Positions 27,858-36,076 of a DNA stretch of 64,000 nucleotides are shown piece after piece. The notes beneath the pieces are model-generated. The model worked only from the letters and a program-made list of their open reading frames with translations, ran no database searches and was not told where the DNA came from. This DNA comes from Tsuneonella rigui (GTDB lineage: Bacteria; Pseudomonadota; Alphaproteobacteria; Sphingomonadales; Sphingomonadaceae). The translations under genes and the position numbers were made by a program. The stretch is taken from the NCBI RefSeq assembly GCF_003958625.1, contig NZ_RSEL01000028.1, forward strand, positions 167,501-231,500, read 5' to 3'. Position 1 is the first letter of the stretch, and the number at the start of each line of letters is the position of its first letter.

Positions 27858-29333
27858 ATGAACGGGCAACCGATGGACAGCATCATCGGCGGCAGCAACG
27901 CCGCACGGCGCAACAGTGGGGATGGCATGGAAGATCTCGAAGCGGTGAACCTGGCGGCCGACTGGGCCGACATCAGCCAGGGCCTCCGCAAGGATCTCGG
28001 CCATCAAATTCACAGCCAGTGGATCAAGCCGATTCAGGTCGGCTCGCTGTGCGACGACACCGGCACGCTCGAGCTGTACCTTCCGACCGAATTCTCGGCC
28101 AACTGGGTCAACGACCGATTCCATGACCGCTTGAGTCTCGCGTGGAAGATCGCGCGCAGCGAAGTGCGCCAATTGCGCATCACGGTGCACCCAGGGCGCC
28201 GCAAGCTGCCCGAGTTGAGCCTGGCCGACGGTCGCCGTCCGGCCAACGACGGCGACACCAGCATGATCGCGGTGGCCGCCGGCACCATCGGCGAGCGCGG
28301 GTTCACCTCCTCGGTCGGGCTCGACCCCTCGCTAACCTTCGTGGCGTTCGTCACCGGCGAGGCCAACGTGCTTGCCTGCAACGCCGCGCAGCGCATGGCC
28401 GCGAGCGAGGCGCCGCAGTTCTCGCCGCTCTACCTCAAGGCCGCGACCGGCCAGGGCAAGACGCACCTGCTGCACGCGATCGGCCACGCCTATCTCTCGG
28501 CGCACCCGCGCGCCCGCATCTTCTACTGCAGCGCCGAGCGCTTCATGGTCGAATTTGTCCAGGCGCTGAAATCGAACCAGACGATCGAGTTCAAGGCCCG
28601 CCTGCGCAGCTTCGACCTGCTGCTGGTCGACGACATTCAATTCATCATCGGCAAGGCGTCGGCGCAGGAGGAACTGCTCTACACGATCGACGCGCTGCTC
28701 GCCGAGGGCAAGCGGCTGGTGTTCGCCGCCGACCGCGCGCCCCAGGCGCTCGATGGAGTCGAACCACGCCTGCTCAGCCGCCTCAGCATGGGCCTCGTCG
28801 CCGACATCCAGGCGGCGGATATCGAGCTGCGCCGGTCGATCCTGCAATCGAAGCTGGTGCGCTTTGCCCCGCTCGAAGTGCCGGAGGACGTGATTGACTT
28901 CCTCGCCCGCACCATCACCCGCAACGTGCGCGAGCTGGTCGGCGGCCTCAACAAGCTGATCGCCTACGCGCAGCTGACGGGGCAAGTCGTCTCGCTCCAG
29001 CTCGCCGAAGAGCAGCTGACCGATATCCTCTCGGCCAACCGCCGCCGGATCACCATCGACGAAATCCAGCGCACGGTGTGCCAGTTCTACCGTATCGATC
29101 GCGCCGAGATGGGCTCCAAGCGACGCGCCCGCGCGGTTGTCCGGCCGCGGCAGGTGGCGATGTACCTCGCGAAGGTGCTCACCCCGCGCAGCTATCCCGA
29201 GATCGGTCGCAAGTTCGGCGGGCGCGACCATTCGACGGTGATCCACGCGGTTCGCCTGATCGAGGACTTGCGCCAGCGCGATGCCGACATGGACGGCGAC
29301 GTGCGCAGCCTGCTGCGCCAGCTCGAGAGCTGA
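27858..29333 (+). CDS. dnaA: Chromosomal replication initiator DnaA
   Basis: The 491-residue AAA+ protein binds DnaA boxes and opens the replication origin. An N-terminal domain I, a linker, the ATPase (P-loop KAATGQGKTHLLHAIGHAYL near residue 193, Walker B LLLVDDIQFI near 256) and the C-terminal DNA-binding domain with GRDHSTVIHA near 454 are visible. The P-loop lacks the first glycine of GxxxxGKT. The ATG at 27858 abuts an AAAGAGG; ATGs at 27873 and 27927 are alternatives, the last preceded by GGGGA and closer to the conserved part. A hairpin follows the stop. Confidence 0.95.
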   Translation: MNGQPMDSIIGGSNAARRNSGDGMEDLEAVNLAADWADISQGLRKDLGHQIHSQWIKPIQVGSLCDDTGTLELYLPTEFSANWVNDRFHDRLSLAWKIARSEVRQLRITVHPGRRKLPELSLADGRRPANDGDTSMIAVAAGTIGERGFTSSVGLDPSLTFVAFVTGEANVLACNAAQRMAASEAPQFSPLYLKAATGQGKTHLLHAIGHAYLSAHPRARIFYCSAERFMVEFVQALKSNQTIEFKARLRSFDLLLVDDIQFIIGKASAQEELLYTIDALLAEGKRLVFAADRAPQALDGVEPRLLSRLSMGLVADIQAADIELRRSILQSKLVRFAPLEVPEDVIDFLARTITRNVRELVGGLNKLIAYAQLTGQVVSLQLAEEQLTDILSANRRRITIDEIQRTVCQFYRIDRAEMGSKRRARAVVRPRQVAMYLAKVLTPRSYPEIGRKFGGRDHSTVIHAVRLIEDLRQRDADMDGDVRSLLRQLES

Positions 29334-29357
29334 TCTTCCACCGATCGTGAACCGATA

Positions 29358-29387
29358 GTCGACAGGGCTGCACACAGCCTTGTCGAC
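29358..29387. terminator. Hairpin downstream of dnaA
   Basis: A 13-base stem (GTCGACAGGGCTG and CAGCCTTGTCGAC, one G-U pair) closes a 4-base CACA loop 24 bases after the dnaA stop. There is no T tract, so it may act as an RNA 3'-end stabiliser or pause site, or a protein site, rather than a full terminator. Confidence 0.55.
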
Positions 29388-29418
29388 AGCCTATCCGCAT
29401 GCTGCCAACAGCTTGCGC

Positions 29419-30180
29419 ATGGCCTTATCCCCTGAGCGTCTCGACCGGTTCGCCCGTCACATCGTGATCCCCGAACTGGGCGGTGTGGGCCAAGTCGCGC
29501 TGGTCAACGCGCGTGTCGCGCTGGTCGGGCTCGGCGGGATCGGGGCGCCGGCGCTGCAGTATCTCGCCGGGGCCGGGATCGGCTGCCTGACGCTGATCGA
29601 TGACGGCAAGGTCGAACTGAGCAACCTCCAGCGCCAGACGATCTATTCCGAGCGCGATGTCGGCCACGGCAAGGCGGTCGCGGCGAGCCGCTGGCTGGCG
29701 AACTTCGACCACAAGCTGGAGCTTACGCTTCATGATCGAAGGATCGACTCCGCCAATGCCGCCGAAGCGATTGCTGGTGCCGACCTGGTGCTCGATGGGA
29801 CCGACACATTCGCCACCAGGCTCGCGGTGTCCGACGCCTGCGTCGCGGCCGGAATACCCCTCCTCAGCGCCGCAGTGGGTCGCTTCCAAGGCCAAGTCGG
29901 CGCCTTCGCCGGCCATCTGCCCGACCACGCCTGCTACCGCTGCTACGTCGGCGACGCGTTCGATGCCGAGGACTGTGACACCTGCGCCGAAGACGGCATG
30001 CTCGGCGCGATGGCGGGCTGGGTCGGCACCTTCGCCGCGCTCCAGGCGGTGCGCATGCTGGCCGCACCGGGCATGGGCGATCCGCAGTGGGGCACGCTCC
30101 ACCTGCTCGACGGACTCGCGCCGGCCATGCGGAGCTTCCGCATCGCAAAGGACCCCGAATGCCGCGCCTGCGCCAGCTAG
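29419..30180 (+). CDS. HesA/MoeB/ThiF family adenylyltransferase
   Basis: The 253-residue protein has an E1-like fold with the ATP-binding loop GLGGIGAPALQYLAGAGIG near residue 36, the LSNLQRQ motif near 73 and zinc cysteine pairs CYRC and CRAC. Such enzymes adenylate the C terminus of small sulfur carriers (MoaD or ThiS) for molybdopterin or thiamine synthesis. Neither carrier gene is nearby, so MoeB and ThiF cannot be told apart. The ATG at 29419 gives the family start ALSPERLDRFARHIVIPELGG; a TTG further upstream lies in the hairpin. Confidence 0.88.
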   Translation: MALSPERLDRFARHIVIPELGGVGQVALVNARVALVGLGGIGAPALQYLAGAGIGCLTLIDDGKVELSNLQRQTIYSERDVGHGKAVAASRWLANFDHKLELTLHDRRIDSANAAEAIAGADLVLDGTDTFATRLAVSDACVAAGIPLLSAAVGRFQGQVGAFAGHLPDHACYRCYVGDAFDAEDCDTCAEDGMLGAMAGWVGTFAALQAVRMLAAPGMGDPQWGTLHLLDGLAPAMRSFRIAKDPECRACAS

Positions 30181-30482
30181 CCGAGCCGGTAAGGCGTCGG
30201 ATCGCCGCGCTCGCCGATCAGTTGCGCGCGTGCCTCAGTGGCGCAGCGCACATGTTCGGAGACGATCTCCTCGCGTGAACGGTCAGTCTCAGCCGCGATG
30301 AGGTCGACGATCGCCTCGTCGCTCCGAAGCGCAGTTTCCCGAGCATAACGCGCACCATCCCGCCCAAGCCGATCACCCAGCAGGCGCATGGTGCGGGCAC
30401 GCAGGCGGTATTCGAAGTCCATCAGCCGGGCTGATTCGAACTCCTCCTTCTTGCGCATGGCTCGGCCAAGGTCCCACACCAT
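30177..30482 (-). CDS. Hypothetical protein, charged and helical
   Basis: I do not recognise this 101-residue protein. It is rich in R, E and A, has no signal or membrane helix, and looks all-helical. It lies 24 bases downstream of the sirtuin gene on the same strand and overlaps the end of the ThiF-like gene by 4 bases. No competing frame on either strand fills this stretch, and codon use is only partly like that of the neighbours. Confidence 0.6.
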   Translation of the reverse strand: MVWDLGRAMRKKEEFESARLMDFEYRLRARTMRLLGDRLGRDGARYARETALRSDEAIVDLIAAETDRSREEIVSEHVRCATEARAQLIGERGDPTPYRLG

Positions 30483-30506
30483 GGCCTGGATATGGGTGCA
30501 GCGGCC

Positions 30507-31208
30507 TCAGCCGTCCAGCATCTCCGCCACCCAGGCCGGGACCAATTCGGACGCAGGGCCGAGCCTGGTCTCGTCGAACCATGCCGACCCCTGGCTCCGT
30601 TCGAGATTAAGCTCGAGCGTCCGCGCCCCCAGCTCGCGTGAATCGCGCACGAAGCCTGCAGCCGGATAGACCGCACCGCTGGTGCCGATCGAGACGAACA
30701 GGTCCGCCTCGCGAAGTGCCGCGTAGATCTCGTCCATCCGGTACGGCATCTCGCCGAACCACACGACGTCGGGACGCAGCGAGCGCGCGCCGCACGCGGG
30801 GCACGGCGGCCTGTCGATCAGCGGCGCGGTCCAGCGGCTCCGCACATCGCACGCGGTGCACCAGGCGTTGAGGTGCTCGCCGTGCATGTGCAGCACGCGC
30901 TTTGCGCCAGCCTGTTCGTGCAGGTCGTCGACGTTTTGCGTGACGATCAGCAACCCGCCTTCCCACTCCGCGTCGAGCCGGGCGAGCGCGTGGTGCGCCG
31001 CGTTCGGCTCCTTGGTCTGAATGGCCGCGCGGCGCATGTCGTAGAACCGCAGCACCAGTTCGGGATCGCGCGCAAACGCCTCAGGCGTGGCGACGTCTTC
31101 GACCCGGTGCTGCTCCCACAGTCCGCCACCCCCGCGGAAGGTATCGATCCCGCTCTCCGCGCTGACGCCGGCACCGGTGAGGACGACGATGTTGCGGATA
31201 TCGGTCAT
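30507..31208 (-). CDS. cobB: NAD-dependent protein deacylase, Sir2 family
   Basis: The 233-residue sirtuin removes acyl groups from lysines using NAD. It has GAGVSAESGIDTFRG near residue 12, TQNVDDLHEQAG and the catalytic histidine in LHMHGEH near 115, and zinc cysteines CTAC and CPAC. The YDMRR sequence near 55 matches the Y-x-x-R pair that lets class III sirtuins remove succinyl and malonyl groups. The ATG at 31208 is chosen; one at 31217 adds three residues. It is divergent from dapB with 34 bases between starts. Confidence 0.93.
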   Translation of the reverse strand: MTDIRNIVVLTGAGVSAESGIDTFRGGGGLWEQHRVEDVATPEAFARDPELVLRFYDMRRAAIQTKEPNAAHHALARLDAEWEGGLLIVTQNVDDLHEQAGAKRVLHMHGEHLNAWCTACDVRSRWTAPLIDRPPCPACGARSLRPDVVWFGEMPYRMDEIYAALREADLFVSIGTSGAVYPAAGFVRDSRELGARTLELNLERSQGSAWFDETRLGPASELVPAWVAEMLDG

Positions 31209-31242
31209 GGCGCGCATGAAGCATGCGGGTCTGGGAGTGGCA

Positions 31243-31971
31243 ATGGCGCGTATCGGCATCATCGGCAGCGAAGGGCGCATGGGCCAGGCGCTCGCGCGCG
31301 CCATCACGGAAGCAGGGCACGAAGTAGCTGGTGGGGTGGACCAGGGGGGCAACACCGCAGCCCTTGCCGAAGCGAGTGAGGCGCTTCTCGACTTCACCTC
31401 TCCCGCCGCGCTCGAGACCAACCTGCACGCCGCAATCGGCGCAGGCATCCCCATCCTGGTTGGAACGACCGGTTTGGAGGAACGCCACCACGCAATGCTC
31501 GATTCCGCGGCGCTGGCGATCCCGGTGCTGCAGACTGGCAATACCTCGCTCGGCGTCACGCTGCTGGCGCATCTGGTGCGCGAGGCGGCGTCAAGGTTGG
31601 GGCCGCAGTGGGATATCGAGGTGGTCGATATGCACCACCGGATGAAGGTCGACGCGCCGAGCGGCACCGCGCTGCTGCTGGGCGAGGCCGCCGCTGCCGG
31701 TCGCGGAATCGACCTTGCCGGCAACAGCGAGCGCGGCCGCGATGGTCATACGGGGGCGCGGGCAGAGGGCGCCATCGGCTTCGCAAGCCTGCGTGGCGGC
31801 ACCGTCGCCGGCGAGCACAGCGTGATCCTCGCTGGCGAACAGGAGCGGCTCACACTCACGCACGTCGCCGAGGATCGAATGATCTTCGCCCGCGGCGCGG
31901 TCGCCGGAGCCGCGTGGCTTATCGGCAAACCGGCTGGCCGATACACGATGCCGCAGGTGCTCGGCCTTTGA
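31243..31971 (+). CDS. dapB: 4-hydroxy-tetrahydrodipicolinate reductase
   Basis: The 242-residue enzyme of lysine and diaminopimelate synthesis has the nucleotide-binding motif IGIIGSEGRMGQAL, the signature EVVDMHHRMKVDAPSGTA near residue 128, and a C-terminal PAGRYTMPQVLGL. It is slightly short but complete for the family. The ATG at 31243 starts directly at the Rossmann strand. Its stop overlaps the TTG of the next gene as TTGA. Confidence 0.96.
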   Translation: MARIGIIGSEGRMGQALARAITEAGHEVAGGVDQGGNTAALAEASEALLDFTSPAALETNLHAAIGAGIPILVGTTGLEERHHAMLDSAALAIPVLQTGNTSLGVTLLAHLVREAASRLGPQWDIEVVDMHHRMKVDAPSGTALLLGEAAAAGRGIDLAGNSERGRDGHTGARAEGAIGFASLRGGTVAGEHSVILAGEQERLTLTHVAEDRMIFARGAVAGAAWLIGKPAGRYTMPQVLGL

Positions 31972-32684
31972 GCAATGCGGCAGGCTGGCAGGCCGATCGC
32001 CGCACTCCTTTTTATCGCCTTGCCGCGTGGGGCGCACTCGCAGTCGCGCTTATTGGCTTCTTCCTGACCTACACCGCGCCGATGGTCCGCAGCACGTTCA
32101 ATGGACCGCGCTGGTCGCACGTGCATGGAGCGTTGCTCTTGTCGTGGCTCTGCCAGACGATCGTGCAGACGCATCTCGCGGCGGGCCGACTGAAGGTACA
32201 CCGGCGCCTTGGCTGGTTCGCGGTCGTGCTCGCCCCCGCGATTGCCGTCAGCACCATCGCCATCGGCGTGGAGGCAACGCGCCGCGATCTCGCTGCCGGC
32301 GGCACGGCGGGGATGGCCGGGAACGTGACCACTCCCGCAGTCTTCTGCGCCTTGGTCGCCGCCGCAATCGCGCTGCGCAAACGGCCGCAGTGGCACAAGC
32401 GCCTCATCCTGATCGCCAGCGTAGTGATCATCTGGCCCGCATGGTTCCGTTGGCGGCATTTCCTCCCGTGGGTCCCGCGACCGGACATCGCACTCGGTCT
32501 CGTCGCGACGAACCTGATCCTGATCGGCGCCATGGTGCGCGACCAGGTGCGGTTCGGGGCAATGCACCCTGCCTATCTCTTCGTCGGCTTGCCAGTCATC
32601 GCGTGGCAGGCGTTCGAGACACTGGTATTTGGATCGCAGTGGTGGACCGAGATCGGTCTCTGGTTCTACCGCCTGTTTGCATGA
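31968..32684 (+). CDS. Seven-helix-like membrane protein, unknown function
   Basis: The 238-residue product has six or seven hydrophobic helices and conserved-looking polar motifs such as WSHVHGALLLSWLCQTIVQT and KVHRRLGWFAV. These resemble uncharacterised bacterial membrane proteins and cytochrome-like HxxG helices. There is no ATG before the first helix; the TTG at 31968 overlaps the dapB stop in TTGA and gives SNAAGWQADRR after the start. The end overlaps the ATG of nth, so dapB, this gene and nth form a coupled operon. Confidence 0.72.
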   Translation: MSNAAGWQADRRTPFYRLAAWGALAVALIGFFLTYTAPMVRSTFNGPRWSHVHGALLLSWLCQTIVQTHLAAGRLKVHRRLGWFAVVLAPAIAVSTIAIGVEATRRDLAAGGTAGMAGNVTTPAVFCALVAAAIALRKRPQWHKRLILIASVVIIWPAWFRWRHFLPWVPRPDIALGLVATNLILIGAMVRDQVRFGAMHPAYLFVGLPVIAWQAFETLVFGSQWWTEIGLWFYRLFA

Positions 32685-33355
32685 CCCGGGACCAGATTTT
32701 CGAGTTCTTCCGCCGCCTTGCGGAGGACAATCCTTCGCCTGAGACGGAGTTGGAGTTCGGGAACCCTTATCAACTGGTGGTGGCAGTCGCTCTGAGCGCG
32801 CAGGCGACCGATGTCGGCGTGAACAAGGCCACTCGCGAGCTTTTTCGGCGCGTCACCACTCCTCAGCAAATGATCGAGCTCGGCGAAGAAGGGCTGCGCG
32901 AGCAGATCAAAACGATCGGTCTGTTCAACACCAAGGCCAAGAACGTCATCGCGCTCTCACACATGCTGCTCGACGAGTTCGGCGGTGAGGTACCGCAAAC
33001 GCGGGAAGAGCTCGTCCGGCTGCCCGGCGTCGGCCGCAAGACCGCCAACGTAGTGATGAACTGCGCATTCGGCGCGGAGACGTTCGCGGTCGACACGCAC
33101 GTGTTCCGGGTCGGCAACCGCACCGGTCTCGCCCGCGGCAAGACGGTCGATGAGGTCGAGGCCAAGCTCGAGAAGCGCGTGCCCCAGCCGTTCCGCCGCC
33201 ACGCGCATCACTGGCTGATCCTGCACGGGCGCTACACCTGCAAGGCGCGGCTCCCCGAGTGCTGGAGGTGCCCCGTGGTGGACCTCTGCGCTTACAAGCC
33301 GAAGACGCCGCCGCCGAAGACGAAACTTACCAAAGAGACGTCGCCCCGGACTTGA
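32681..33355 (+). CDS. nth: Endonuclease III
   Basis: The 224-residue bifunctional glycosylase/AP lyase removes oxidised pyrimidines. The helix-hairpin-helix LPGVGRKTANVV near residue 112, catalytic lysine in the same motif, aspartate in VDTHVFRVGNR and the 4Fe-4S cluster C-x6-C-x2-C-x5-C (CKARLPECWRCPVVDLC) are all present. The last residues, SPRT and the stop, lie in the REP-like palindrome that begins at 33340. The ATG at 32681 overlaps the upstream stop as ATGA. Confidence 0.96.
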   Translation: MTRDQIFEFFRRLAEDNPSPETELEFGNPYQLVVAVALSAQATDVGVNKATRELFRRVTTPQQMIELGEEGLREQIKTIGLFNTKAKNVIALSHMLLDEFGGEVPQTREELVRLPGVGRKTANVVMNCAFGAETFAVDTHVFRVGNRTGLARGKTVDEVEAKLEKRVPQPFRRHAHHWLILHGRYTCKARLPECWRCPVVDLCAYKPKTPPPKTKLTKETSPRT

Positions 33356-33425
33356 TCCGGGCCCGGTGCTACCTTGAGGCGCGGCGTTCGAAGAAAGCAC
33401 TGCCCCGGATCAAGGCCGGGGCGAC
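33340..33425. repeat. REP-like composite palindrome, copy 2
   Basis: An 86-base palindrome has the same plan as the one at 3031-3115: outer arms GTCGCCCCGGACTTGATCCG and the near-complement ending CCGGGGCGAC, inner arms GGTGCT and AGCAC, and a variable centre. It runs from inside the 3' end of nth to 9 bases before the convergent transporter stop. It probably also ends both transcripts. Confidence 0.75.
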
Positions 33426-33434
33426 GGAGGCTGA

Positions 33435-34841
33435 TTAGGGGTTCGCCGCCGGATCCAGCGTAAGACCTTGCCGTCCCTCTTCGGGCGTATGGCTCGGCGC
33501 GATGTCTTCGTCCGCTTCGGGATCGCGCATCGGCTGGAGCATGCCCTCCCACTTGGTGATCACGCTCGTCGCCACCGCGTTGCCGAGCACGTTGGTCGCC
33601 GTCCGTCCCATGTCGAGGAATTGGTCGATCGCCAGCACCAGCGCGATGCCCTCCGCCGGCAGGTCGAACATCGCGAGGGTCGCGGCGATCACCACCAGGC
33701 TCGCGCGCGGGACCGCGGCGATGCCCTTGGAGCTGATCATCAGCGTCAGCAGGATCGCGATCTGGGTACCGAGCGAAAGCTCGATCCCGTAAGCCTGTGC
33801 GATGAAGATCGTCGCGAAACTCGCGTACATCATCGAGCCGTCGAGGTTGAAGCTGTAGCCGAGCGGTATCATCAGCCCCGAGATGCGGCGCGGGATGCCG
33901 AAGCGGTCGAGCTGCTCGAACAGGCGCGGCATCGCCGCCTCCGAACTCGCAGTCGAGAACGCGATCAGGACCGGCTGGCGGACGTACCGCACCAGTTGGA
34001 ATGCGCGGCCGCGCAACACTACCCAGCCCGCGAACAGCAGGATCGCCCACAGGATCACCAGCGCGAGGTAGAACTCGCCGAGCAGCACCGCATAGGTGCC
34101 GAGGATTCCCAGGCCGTTCTTGGCCACCACGTTGGCGAGCGCGCCGAACACCGCGAAGGGCGCGAAGCGCATCACGTAGCCGGTGATCTCAAGCATCAGC
34201 TCGGCGAGCGTATCGGCCGCCCGCACCAGCGGCGCCCCGCGCTCGCGAAGCGCAGTCAGCCCGACGCCCGCGAACAGCGCGAAGACAAGAATCTGCAAGA
34301 CGTTGTTATCGGCCATCGCGCCGACCACGTTCTTGGGAAACACGTGCTCGATGAACTCGTAGAAATCGAGCTTCTTGACCTCGCCGATCGCTTGGGTCGG
34401 CGCTGCGACGTCGACCCCCACGCCGGGCTGGAACAGGTTGACCATCACCAGGCCGAGGCTGATCGAGATCAGGCTCGCGACAATGAACCACAGGATCGCG
34501 CGGAAACCGATCCGGCCCACCGCGCTGCTGTCCGCCATGTGCGCGAGGCCGGAGACGATCGTCGCGAGGACCAGCGGCGCGACCAGCATCTTGATCAGAT
34601 TGAGGAAGATCGTCGACAGCATCTGGAAGAACCGCGCCCAGTGCTCGGCATCGGCGAGGCCGGACAGCAGCCCCTGATTGACCATCCAGCCGACCACGAT
34701 GCCCAGCACCATGCCGACCATGATCGACGCGGTCAGATGCTTGCTCAGCGCATGGAGCATCCAGCCGAGCGCCGAGCGGCGCTGCGGCCCCGGCGCTTCG
34801 GGTTGCGGCATGCTGCCGTCAGGCGCGGCGGTGGCGACCAT
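33435..34841 (-). CDS. Dicarboxylate/amino acid:cation symporter (DAACS family)
   Basis: The 468-residue inner-membrane protein belongs to the GltP/DctA family of sodium- or proton-coupled carriers of dicarboxylates or acidic amino acids. Visible are the N-terminal helices, the serine-rich ATASSEAAMPRLFEQL re-entrant loop and the NLDGSMMYASFATIFIAQ motif near 330, and the DQFLDMGRTATNVLGN motif near 415. The C terminus is a soluble charged tail. It follows the REP-like element and precedes nothing on its strand. The substrate is not certain. Confidence 0.9.
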   Translation of the reverse strand: MVATAAPDGSMPQPEAPGPQRRSALGWMLHALSKHLTASIMVGMVLGIVVGWMVNQGLLSGLADAEHWARFFQMLSTIFLNLIKMLVAPLVLATIVSGLAHMADSSAVGRIGFRAILWFIVASLISISLGLVMVNLFQPGVGVDVAAPTQAIGEVKKLDFYEFIEHVFPKNVVGAMADNNVLQILVFALFAGVGLTALRERGAPLVRAADTLAELMLEITGYVMRFAPFAVFGALANVVAKNGLGILGTYAVLLGEFYLALVILWAILLFAGWVVLRGRAFQLVRYVRQPVLIAFSTASSEAAMPRLFEQLDRFGIPRRISGLMIPLGYSFNLDGSMMYASFATIFIAQAYGIELSLGTQIAILLTLMISSKGIAAVPRASLVVIAATLAMFDLPAEGIALVLAIDQFLDMGRTATNVLGNAVATSVITKWEGMLQPMRDPEADEDIAPSHTPEEGRQGLTLDPAANP

Positions 34842-34871
34842 TGTATTCTCCCTCTCCTGACCCGACTGCTA

Positions 34872-36023
34872 TCAGCGCGGCGCACCGGGCACAATCAGCG
34901 CGTCCCGCGCGATCCGCGCATAGATCCGCGCGAGTTGCTCGAGATCGGCGATCGCGACCGCCTCGTCGCGCTTGTGCATCGTCGCGTTGAGCAGGCCGAA
35001 TTCGATCACCGGGCACAAGTCCTTGAGGAACCGCGCATCTGAAGTGCCGCCGGTGGTCGACAGCTCGGGCACGATGCCGGTCTCGGCTTCGATCGCGGCT
35101 GAAAGCAGCGCGGAGAACTCGCCGGGCGGCGTCAGAAACGCCTCCCCGCTGATCATCGCCCGCGCCATCCCGCCGTGTTTCGCGGCGATCACCCCGACCA
35201 GCTCGGCAAGCTGGGCGCCAGTGTGGAGCGCGTTGAAGCGGATCGACAGGCGGGCCTTGGCCCGCGCCGGAATGACATTCGTAGCGGGATTGCCGACTTC
35301 TAGATCGGTCACCTCAAGGTTCGAAGGCTGAAACCACTCAGTCCCCTGGTCGAGCTCTAGCGCCTCCAGTTCGGCCAGCATCGCGACCAGCCTGGGGATC
35401 GGATTGTCGGCGAGGTGCGGATAGGCGACGTGGCCTTGCGTCCCTTCAACCTCCAGCCAGATGTTGACCGAGCCGCGGCGGCCGATCTTGACCATGTCTC
35501 CGAGCCGCGTGGTCGAGGTGGGCTCACCCACCAGGCACAGATCCGGGATGTCGCCGCGTTCGCGAATACGCTCGATCAGTGCGCGGGTGCCGTGGAGCGC
35601 CGGGCCCTCCTCGTCGCCGGTGATGATGAAGCTGATCGTGCCGGCGTCGGCGGGCACCTCGGCCACGGCGGCGACCATCGCGGCGATCGCACCCTTCATG
35701 TCGACCGCACCGCGGCCGTGGAGGAGGTCGCCGCGGCATTCGGGGGCGAAGGGGGCGGTGGTCCAGCCTTCGCCCGGCGGTACCACGTCGAGGTGCCCGG
35801 CGAAGGCAAAATGGCGCGAGCCGAGCGGCCCGCGACGGATCGCGAACAGGTTTTCGACGTCTTCGCTGACGAAGCGCTCGACCTCGAAACCGAGTGGCGC
35901 GAGCATCGCCTCCAGCGCGTCGAACACCAGGCCCGACGCCGGGGTCACGCTCGGGCAGGCGATCAACCGCTCGGCGAGATCGGCAACGAGGGCCAATTCA
36001 GCATCGGGAGTCTGTCCGCTCAT
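34872..36023 (-). CDS. dapE: Succinyl-diaminopimelate desuccinylase
   Basis: The 383-residue dinuclear zinc hydrolase of the M20 family makes LL-diaminopimelate for lysine and peptidoglycan. It has GHLDVVPPG near residue 76, GRGAVDMKG near 108 and ITGDEEGPA near 142, the metal-ligand motifs. A dimerisation domain lies between them and the C-terminal histidine. It complements dapB 3 kb away. It lies upstream of the transporter gene on the same strand with 30 bases between. Confidence 0.94.
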   Translation of the reverse strand: MSGQTPDAELALVADLAERLIACPSVTPASGLVFDALEAMLAPLGFEVERFVSEDVENLFAIRRGPLGSRHFAFAGHLDVVPPGEGWTTAPFAPECRGDLLHGRGAVDMKGAIAAMVAAVAEVPADAGTISFIITGDEEGPALHGTRALIERIRERGDIPDLCLVGEPTSTTRLGDMVKIGRRGSVNIWLEVEGTQGHVAYPHLADNPIPRLVAMLAELEALELDQGTEWFQPSNLEVTDLEVGNPATNVIPARAKARLSIRFNALHTGAQLAELVGVIAAKHGGMARAMISGEAFLTPPGEFSALLSAAIEAETGIVPELSTTGGTSDARFLKDLCPVIEFGLLNATMHKRDEAVAIADLEQLARIYARIARDALIVPGAPR

Positions 36024-36076
36024 GCGCGAGCCGCTATACCGGGCCGGCCGCGCACACCAGCCAAGGGAAGCCCGCC

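Noticed and set aside
27453-29418. Replication origin near dnaA
   Set aside because: No DnaA-box cluster of the TTATCCACA type and no AT-rich unwinding region seen; dnaA is not reliably at the origin in alphaproteobacteria.
33468-35042. Open frame of 524 codons antisense to the dicarboxylate transporter and dapE
   Set aside because: Histidine/arginine/aspartate-rich sequence with no family features, in the mirror frame of two solid genes.
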